Program-made: the position numbers and the translations under genes
In this document: positions 56,582-64,000 of the stretch, one piece after another
Layout: the number at the start of each line of letters is the position of its first letter
Numbering within the stretch: the first letter of the stretch is position 1
DNA from: Platanthera guangdongensis
Lineage: Eukaryota > Streptophyta > Magnoliopsida > Asparagales > Orchidaceae
Length of the DNA stretch: 64,000 nucleotides
Direction of reading: 5' to 3'
NCBI GenBank assembly: GCA_039583875.1
Contig: CM077164.1
Coordinates: 65,999,628-66,063,627 of the forward strand
The notes under the pieces: model-generated
The model's database searches: none
Told to the model about the DNA's origin: nothing
The model's input: the letters and a program-made list of their open reading frames with translations, nothing else

Positions 56582-57455
56582 CTCGCGTACTTTTGAACAG
56601 TCGATCTAAGAAATTTGAAGAGAAGCCGAGCCGCTGACGTGACCTATATCGGAAATCCTTCTCCGCCGTCGTCGTCGCCGATCGTGTAGTTGATCGCCGG
56701 TGTTGATCTTGGTTTCTTCCAGATCTCCCGTCGACAGAAGCTCAGCCAAGCACTGCGTCTCATGCGTCTAACTAGAGATCCTTTGTCTCTTGATTCGTTG
56801 ATCGGGAAAACCTTCTCCTTTCGAATCGATCGAGACGATCGATCCTAGTGTGACCGTTGGAAGATCTTGCTAGCTTTGCTACGAAGATTGAATCTCCAAA
56901 GAACAGTCGCAGCACGCCGTTGTCGCCGCCGATCCCGAGAACCAAGCCGCTATCCTTCTTGCCGCCGCCAGTTTCGGGGAGATTCTCTTCAAGTGAGATC
57001 TAGGGTTGTGGACTCTTCGTTGACTTCAAGAACACATCATCGAACGAAGAGGGACACCTTAGTCTCCATAAGTTGTTTGTATTTCTTATACAATCTATTT
57101 TCAATTGCTTTGTAACGGACCGATTGGTCCCTAGTTGTAAGGGTTGGGTGCAACCCGTGTTGTGCGAGTGGTGACTCCTACGTGTGGAAGAGTTCCTTTC
57201 GTTAGTGCAAGGATTGGATTTCAATCCTGTTGGCAAAGTGACCGAGTCGTCCCTGGTTGGGAGATAGGTCGAAGGGGGAAAGTGGACGTACCCAAATCGG
57301 GGAACCACTATAAATTGCTTGTGTCCTTTCTGTGATGTGTTGTTTTGTCTTCTTATGCACGTACGATTTTAATTCCGCAAAAACGCTGCAAGACACCTAT
57401 TCCCCCCCCCCCCCCCAAATAGGTGAAGGTAGTTGACACTAAGTGGACTTTCAAG

Positions 57456-57466
57456 TGGTATCAGGG
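57456..57466 (+). promoter_or_regulatory. S3 primer binding site (iMet tRNA type)
   Basis: TGGTATCAGGG lies two bases after the LTR end. It has one change (A to G) from TGGTATCAGAG. Confidence 0.85.
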
Positions 57467-57527
57467 CGAGGTTACTCATCAAAAAGGTTCACACCTTGAG
57501 TAGAATCCTGCCACCAGTGTCAAAAGC

Positions 57528-59105
57528 ATGGAGCTGGATCATGGGATCTCTCCACTAAGACTTCACACGTGCACAAAGGAGTATTATCCCATCTGGAAGA
57601 TGAGAGTGTCCTATCACTTGGAGGCTATCTATCCTCGAGCATCTCTCATCTTGGAAGAGGGTCCATTCATTCCTATGAAGACCTCCGGCTCTAGAAAGGA
57701 TATCCAAATTCCCAAGTGTATTACTGAGATGTCGGAGACTGAACTCTCATTATTTAATCTAGACAAGATAATTCGTCAGATCATCATGGATGTCTGGTCT
57801 GGACCTTCTCGATCTAGATTGGAAAAGTGTGGGACGGCCAACTCTATGTGGGTAACCATCTTAGATCTCATGGAGGGATCAGAGAAAGCAGGGATCTGCT
57901 GTCAGCAAGAGGATGAAGCCTATGTCGGGGTCCTCACCTCTGAAGATGAAGGCAAGGATCAATCGGACAGCATCAGGGCTCCGGTGTCCTTGTCAGAGAC
58001 TGAAGAAGAAATTGAGGAAAGCAGTTCTGATGAAGCTGACACAACGGTCTCTGGCGATAGTAACAGTAACTCTGAAGAGCAAGTAACTTCTTCATCTTGC
58101 CCCTTTTCTCTTGAAGTTCCTGAAGACAGGAATTGTTACCCTTCAGAAAATCCTGATTCCCTGAAGAGAGCCCTTCAGAAAAGCAACCTACTTGTTGAGG
58201 AGCAAGCTCAGGAGATTGCTCGGCTGAAGATTTTGTTGGTTCTCCAATTGGCATCCAACAAGGTTAAGGACTCTAAAATCTCAGATCTAGAGAGTAGTCT
58301 AGAGAATGAGAAAAGGATAGTATCCAACTTTTCCAAGGTTGATGCTATCAAGAGAAAGGAAGAAAATGGGTGGATCTCCCGAATTATCAATTCATGGAGA
58401 AATGAGGAAACGGTATTCAGACCCCCCACTCCAGGCAGGAAGGATACACATCATGCCTTCAGGTATGATCACAGGAACAACCGTGGTCACTGCAAGGGTG
58501 ATCTGCCCTCATGTGGAGACACCCATAGTGCAAGGGATGTCATGGCCACCCTTGAGAGAATACCTAAGGCTCATTCTGAACCCTTTGTATTCTCGGCCAC
58601 TGCCCCAACTCGACATGAATCTGCTGGTATCAGCTCTCAGTGCGCTTCTCACCACCCTAGGACACAGGAAAGGGAGGTTAGAAGTCATGCAGTTAGTTCT
58701 CATGGGGCCTCTGGAAGGGTGCTGACTGAAAGGAAGGCACCACCTCCCAGGCCTCATGACGCTCGCTATATGCATTCCTTCCACCCTTCCAAGTGTCACG
58801 GTGGAAGAGGCAATTTTGTGAGCAGATCCGGCTCTATCCCGTTTAGACCTTGGACCATGACTACCTCAGTCACTGGATCAGGTCAGAAACGGAGGTACAA
58901 CATTCACACATGTTGGTGCTGTGGCAAGGTGGGACACTTTGCCATAGAATGTTGGCACAACCCCTCTGTGTCAAGGGCAAGGGCTTATCCACCGCTTCTG
59001 GGCAGAGGTAGTCTTCCTGACAGGATTTCTGAGGGAAGGCATTCGAGTTTTTATGCTAACAAGAACGTAGGACCCAATACATATTGGGTTCCTAAGGTTA
59101 TGTAA
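57528..59105 (+). pseudogene. S3 gag, internally deleted
   Basis: ATG 57528 opens MELDHGISPLRLHTC. The N-terminal part (YPIWKMRVSYHLEA, EEGPFIPMKTSGS, SMWVTILDLMEGSEKAG) matches S1, then jumps at about 57885 to the acidic region (EDEAYVGVLTSEDE). The middle Gag core and first CCHC knuckle present in S1 are therefore missing. A coiled coil (KSNLLVEEQAQEIARLK), a His/Arg-rich part and the second knuckle CWCCGKVGHFAIEC (58911-58952) remain. The frame is open for 525 codons, so the deletion preserved frame. It probably cannot assemble particles alone. Confidence 0.88.
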
Positions 59106-59177
59106 CACTCTTTTGCAGGGTAGTCTAGGTTCCCGTAAATATGATGGGAACTAGACAGAAGATGTTTCAAGAATGAA

Positions 59178-61681
59178 TTGGAACAAGTATCTGGAATAAC
59201 AGAAGTACTATCTACAATGGAATGTCCAAAGGCCACCAAAACTCCAATATGGTACTTGGACAGTAGATGCTCCCGGCATATGACTGGGACAAGAAGCCTG
59301 CTGCGTGATTACACTCCAGTCGAGAATGGACCCAAAGTCATCTTTGGGGGGTCAGATCGAGGAGTCACCAGAGGTTACGGTATGATTTCCAACGGTATAA
59401 TCTCTATCACCGACGTAGCTTATGTTGAAGGGTTAAACCATAACCTGATCAGTGTAAGTCAGTTATGTGATAAAGGTTATGCCATTAAGTTCTGCAAGGA
59501 TAAATGCCTGATAATCTCATGTGCCTCTTCTGAGACGGTATTATCAGGCATTAGGAGTAGAAATATCTTCTGCTTAGATTTTCTTAGCTTAGATTCATCT
59601 ACCCCCGTATGCCTAGTAGCAAAAGGCAGTGCATCTCTTTGTGAACAATGGCACAAGAGATTGGCACATATTAATTACAAGACAATTAATATGCTATTTT
59701 CCAAAGATTTAGTGAGGGATGCTCCCATTATTAAGTGTATCAAAGATAGTCCCTGTCCTGCATGCCAGATGGGCAAACAGACTCGGGCTACCTTTAAGGG
59801 CATCTCAGACAAAGACTCCTCCAGATGTCTTTATCTTCTGCACATGGACTTGTTTGGTCCAATGCAAGTTCATAGCTTAGGAGGGAAGTCTTATACGCTC
59901 GTTATTGTAGATGATCACTCTTGGTTTACCTGGGTGTTCTTTTTAAAATGCAAGTCTGATACGTTTGACATCTTCACCAGCTTTGTCAAGCAGATCCAGA
60001 ACGAACTTAATTGCTCAGTGGTCAAAATCAGAAGTGACCATGGAACAGAGTTCGAGTCTGGTGCTATGACAGAGTTCTGTGAAGAACTTGGTATCTTTCA
60101 TGAGTTTTCCTCCCCGCGTACTCCTCAACAAAATGGAGTCGCGGAGAGGAGAAATAGAACACTCATTGAAGCCTGCACGACAATGTTGAATGACGCTTCA
60201 CTCCCAGAATACTTCTGGGCTGAGGCGGTCAATACGGCTTGTCATGTTCAAAACGGGCATTGATCAACAAAAGTCATCGTAAGACGCCCTACGAACTACT
60301 GAAAGGCAGGAAACCAACCATGTCCCATTTGGGGATCTTTGGTTGCAGTTGTTATGTACTGAATAATGGGAAGTACCCGCGTACTAAATTTGGTGAAAAA
60401 TGCTTCGAAGGCATATTCATGGGCTATAGTACCCACAGTCGGGCATATAGGGTCTTCAATAAGAAAACCCTAGTGGTAGAAGAATCAATTAATGTTGTAT
60501 TTGATGAAGGAAGCTTGCTTAACAGCAATTCTTCCAGCGGTATTCTTGAAGATGCAGGTGCACGACTTGAACAGCTGAGTCTCGATGAGACCGCTAAAGA
60601 TGAAACTCCTAAGTACGTCAAAGTATCCACCTCAACGTCAAATGGAAATGTTGAAGATCAAAATGGAGCAAATCTCTTAGAAGAAGGAGAAGCCCAAGAA
60701 GTAGTCGAAGCTCCAGACGCCAGACTTCTAGAGCTCCGACATGTGAGGGATCATCCTAGAGATCAGATCATCGGAGATCCTCGTGACGGTGTCAGAACTC
60801 GAAGAGGTACTATTAACGAGATTTTTCATCTTAGCTTCCTATCACAGGTTGAGCTAAAGAAGTTCGACGAGGCGAACAAAGATGCGGCATGGATTTTGGC
60901 CATGCAAGATGAACTGCATCAATTCGAACGATGCAACGTTTGGACGCTGGTTCCCAGACCACAAAAGCAGAATGTGATTGGCACCAAGTGGATCTTCAGA
61001 AACAAACTGGATTAACATGGTGTCATCATAAAGAACAAGGCCAGGCTGGTGGGTCAAGGTTACATACAGGAGGAGGGGATTGACTTCGACCAGACCTTTG
61101 CACCAGTGGCAAGGCTCGAGGCAATCAGATTGTTCCTGGCGTACGCTTCGCACAAAGGATTCACAGTCTATCAAATGGATGTGAAATCAGCATTCTTGAA
61201 CGGAGACCTGAAAGAGGAAGTATACATCACTCAACCCCCAGGGAGTAGGGATGACAGGAAAAGCACTTTCGGGACGTTTCAATTCCTCGGAAGAAGGCTT
61301 ATCTCATGGAACAGCAAGAAGCAGAATTGTGTAGCAACCTCCACAGCAGAGTCTGAGTACATCTCGGCAGGCAGCTGTTGCGCACAACTCCTATGGATCA
61401 GAAACCAGTTAGCCGACTACGACCTTCAGTTTAAGGAAGTACCAATGTACTGCGACTCCTCCAGTGCAATTGTAATTGCCAACAATCCTGTATCGCACAG
61501 CAGAACGAAGCATATTGAAGTGCGCTACCACTTCATTCGGGAGCACGTGGAGAACAAGGACATCTCTCTCTGTTTTGTCCCCACGGACAAGCAGATTGCA
61601 GATATTTTCACAAAGCCCTTAGACGAAGCCAAGTTCAGTCTTTTTAAAACTAAATTGGGGATGCTAAACTATGAGGAATGA
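59178..61681 (+). pseudogene. S3 pol lacking the RT catalytic core
   Basis: Protease site reads WYLDSRCSRHMTG, with Arg replacing the Gly of the catalytic D-S-G. Integrase follows ([57 protein letters not shown]). A small indel near 60250 shifts the frame to 60239-61015 ([18 protein letters not shown]). A TAA at 61013 breaks RT after FRNKLD. RT resumes ([24 protein letters not shown]) but at about 61242 jumps from QPPG to [10 protein letters not shown] in RNase H. Compared with S2 about 235 residues, including YVDD, are gone. RNase H is otherwise recognisable ([24 protein letters not shown]). Confidence 0.93.
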
Positions 61682-61985
61682 AGACTACAGAAGCTCCAGG
61701 CTCGTGCATCTAGGGGGAGCCTCTACCAGGAACTCAAGTGTGAGCACAAGTGCAAGAACTGAGGGGGAGCAAGGGGTCAAATGCAACAGACCCAGATTTG
61801 CAGAAGCCGAAAAGGGGGAGATTACCCTCTCGGCGAAGGCTAAGGTGGCTCCAAGTCAACTCTCAAGAAATTGGTATTGGTAATGAATATCTCTCTCAAC
61901 TCAATCTTAAGTTTATGATTTTCATTCCCATACGCTCTATTCACCTTAGCTTGTAGGGTTTAGGCTTCTTCAAATATGGGGAGAT
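61682..61985 (+). other. S3 3' untranslated region with four polypurine tracts
   Basis: GGGGGAG-type tracts at about 61713, 61763 and 61813, then the terminal TGGGGAGAT (61977-61985) abutting the 3' LTR. No third ORF is present here, unlike S2. Confidence 0.8.
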
Positions 61986-63606
61986 TGTTGGGTATTGTAT
62001 CCACAACGTACCTGATTTGAAGAAGCCCCTGAACAAGCTAAGGTAAATAGACAATGTATTTGATGAAATCTTTTAAGTTGTGCTTGCAGTTATTCCACGC
62101 TAAGTACACACCAATGTCAGGGTGCAGTAGGTCAATATACACGGGTCTGCGCGACGTAATCCCTCGTTGAGCAGATCAGTGTGTTGGCCTACGTATACTC
62201 TCTCTATTTGAGTGTACTTATTTTCAAGTACAGGGATGTGATAATGCAAGAGCAGACAAGGAGCAAGGATGTGTCAAAGAGCAGCTCATGGGTGGAAAGA
62301 CGAAAAATCATCTAAGTAATAATCGACGAGAATCACCAAGTGATTCTCGCCGATTCGGGGTCAAAGAGAAGCTCATGGGTGGAAAGACGAAAAATCGTCT
62401 AAGTAATAATCGACGAGAATCACCAAGTGATATTCGCCGATTCGGCGAGAATCACTAGTGATTCTCGCCGAATCATCGAGAATCACTGGCTGATTCTCGC
62501 CGTCTCTATCCGGCTAAATCAGAGCGTGCAAATCTGTCGCTAAGTCAAAATCGTCGAGAATCACTGGCTGATTCTCGCCGAATCGACGAGAATCACCTTC
62601 GATTCTCGCCGATTTTGACTTAGCCGAATTTCTGGAACTCGCTGGACCGGACTCAGCCGCTGGCGCTGTTTTGAACCGGGCTTAGGGTTTCTTCTGGTGG
62701 GACCCACAACGGTCATAAAGAAGTATTCTACTGTATAAATACTCGTGTACTTTTGAATAGTCGATCTAAGAAATTTGAAGAGAAGTCGAGCCGCCGACGT
62801 GACCTAGATCGGAATTCCTTCTCCGCCGCCGTCGTCGCCTCTCGTGTAGTTGATCGCCGGCGTTGATCTTGGTTTCTTCCAGATCTCCCGTCGACAGAAG
62901 CTCAGCCAAGCACTGCGTCTCACGCGTCTAACCAGAGATCCTTTGTCTCTTGATTCGTTGATCGGGAAAACCTTCCCCTTCCAAATCGATCGAGACGATC
63001 GATCCTAGTGTGACCGTTGGAAGATCTTGCTAGCTTTGCTACGAAGATTGAATCTCCAAAGAGCAGCCGTAGCACGCCGTTGTCGCCGCTGATCCTGAGA
63101 ACCAAGCCGCCGCCCTTCTTGCCGCCGCCGGTTTCGGGGAGATTCTCTCCAAGTGAGATCTAGGGTTGTGGACTCTTCGTTGACTTCAAGAACACGTCAT
63201 CGAACGAAGAGGTACACCTTAGTCTCCATAAGTTGTTTGTATTTCTTATACAATCTATTTTCAATTTCTTTGTAACGGAACGATTGGTCCCTAGTTGTAA
63301 GGGTTGGGTGCAACCCATGTTGTGGGAGTGGTGACTCCTACGTGTGGAAGGGTTCCTTCCGTTAGTGCAAGGATTGGATTTCAATCCTGTTGGTGAAGTG
63401 ACCGAGTCGTCCCTAGTTGGGAGATAGGTCGAAGGGGGAAAGTGGACGTACCCAAATCGGGGAACCACTATAAATTTCTTGTGTCCTTTCTGTGCTGTGT
63501 TGTTTTGTCTTCTTGTGCAGGTACGATTTTAATTCCGCAAAAATGCTGCAAGACACCTATTCCTCCCCCCCATAGGTGAAGGTAGTTGACACTAAGTGGA
63601 CTTTCA
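61986..63606 (+). repeat. S3 3' LTR
   Basis: Closely matches 55826-57453, with scattered substitutions, a shorter C run and the hairpin array at 62270-62612. Ends CTTTCA before the CTTCC duplication. Confidence 0.95.
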
Positions 63607-64000
63607 CTTCCTTCTTCTATTCAGAATTTAATCTGAATTCTTCTTGCAGACTTGTTCAAGATCTGCTCTTAGAGACTTGTTGATGATCGTCTCTTTCTTC
63701 GCTTGGACACTTCCAACTCTCTCTCTTCTTTTTAGTCCAATTCTTAATTGTTCATTTTCTGATGACTGAACCTGTCTTTATATAGACTTCATCCGAGGTT
63801 ACCGGCTGATCCGGTTTCTAACGGTCTTCTGACAGCTCTGACAGATGTAACAGCATTGTCAGTTATGACAGCTGTCAAGTCTTCAGTCATGATACTTGAT
63901 CCTTCATTGAACTTTAACTCAGCAGCAAAAGTGTCGAGTCAATACTTCAAATGTGTCGACACATATAGTCCAAGTGTTGACATAACTCTTGATGATGTCG
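63607..64000 (-). repeat. S1 5' LTR, continued to the window edge
   Basis: Resumes the sequence cut at 55825 and matches about 22200-22592 in the S1 3' LTR, up to the start of the GTCGAC array. The rest of the LTR and its target duplication lie beyond the window. Confidence 0.93.

Larger units (their letters stand above)
55826..57453 (+). repeat. S3 5' LTR
   Basis: It contains the GAGAATC hairpin array (56145-56450), TATAAATA at 56574-56581, and a C-run hairpin near its end (57394-57425). A frame over 56867-57115 has no known domain and is not a gene. Confidence 0.95.
55826..63606 (+). mobile_element. S3: internally deleted Sirevirus nested in S1 5' LTR
   Basis: 7,781 bp, flanked by CTTCC at 55821-55825 and 63607-63611. 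LTRs 55826-57453 (1628 bp) and 61986-63606 (1621 bp), TGTTGG...CTTTCA. It has a primer site, a shortened gag, and pol lacking the RT core. All three enzymatic or structural functions are damaged while ends and target duplication are intact, which points to mobilisation by proteins of another copy, or to later deletion. Confidence 0.95.
21442..64000 (-). mobile_element. S1: Sirevirus (Ty1/copia) nested in G1 pol, runs off the window
   Basis: Sense is minus. The 3' LTR is at 21442-23250 and the 5' LTR starts at 55063 and continues past 64000. The 5' LTR is split by S3 (55826-63606), and the internal part is split by G3 (25441-49567). The LTR is TGTTGG...CTTTCA in sense, with an iMet primer site at 55050-55060 and a polypurine tract at 23251-23260. 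Order: 5' LTR, gag with two zinc knuckles, protease-integrase-RT-RNase H, a long 3' region with palindrome arrays and repeated GGGGGAG tracts, 3' LTR. The bases before 21442 (TTTTG) should be one target duplication, the other being outside the window. Confidence 0.93.

Noticed and set aside
37925..57416. Homopolymer runs (27 C at 37925, 19 G at 47414, C run near 57402)
   Set aside because: Lengths of such runs are error-prone in sequencing, so I do not treat their exact length, or the frameshift at 37925, as biological.

Overview
This window is nuclear DNA of a flowering plant and consists almost entirely of nested LTR retrotransposons. I see no host protein gene, tRNA, rRNA or CRISPR array. 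The plant assignment rests on Ty1/copia elements of the Sirevirus type (long Gag with CCHC knuckles, TGTTGG...CTTTCA LTRs, iMet-tRNA primer sites), a Tekay/Del-type chromovirus, and a Tat-lineage Ty3 element with a second RNase H and antisense genes. The mix would suit a large, probably monocot, genome, but the species cannot be read from the sequence.

Layout (names used below). L0: the end of an LTR at 1-1155. G1: an old Ty3/gypsy on + whose 5' LTR starts near 1807 and ends at 18593, with wrecked gag-pol at 18594-21441. G2: a complete Tekay-like chromovirus on - (5700-17523, target duplication GACTG) inside the G1 LTR. S1: a Sirevirus on - (21442 to beyond 64000) inside G1 pol. G3: a Tat-type element on + (25441-49567, duplication GTCGA) inside the 3' part of S1. 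S2: a young Sirevirus on + (25857-37601, duplication GCTCC) inside the left LTR of G3. S3: a deleted Sirevirus on + (55826-63606, duplication CTTCC) inside the 5' LTR of S1. The insertion order is therefore G1, then G2 and S1, then G3 and S3, then S2. Four insertions are proved by perfect 5-bp target duplications, and removing them restores continuous host LTR or internal sequence.

Coding state. S2 has an uninterrupted 1054-codon pol and a gag broken by one stop, and is the closest to functional. G2 keeps all domains through the chromodomain but has seven in-frame stops, all TAG or TGA. G3 has gag, protease, RT, two RNase H domains and integrase with a few lesions, then a 146-bp tandem array, then an antisense block with coiled-coil proteins, introns and TATA boxes. 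S1 is heavily frameshifted. S3 has lost most of Gag, the protease Gly and the RT catalytic core, yet has intact ends and target duplication, so it was probably moved in trans.

The most unusual signals are cis structures. One is a family of hairpins with a near-invariant loop (sense core GTATGGGATG) and changing but paired stems, in the leader of G2 and the LTR of G1. The other is a set of CpG-rich palindrome arrays (TCGTCGA.., GTCGAC, ACACGCCCGTGT, GAGAATC..GATTCTC) that often sit just upstream of TATA boxes in both copia and gypsy elements, and in S2 also inside gag coding sequence and before a third ORF.
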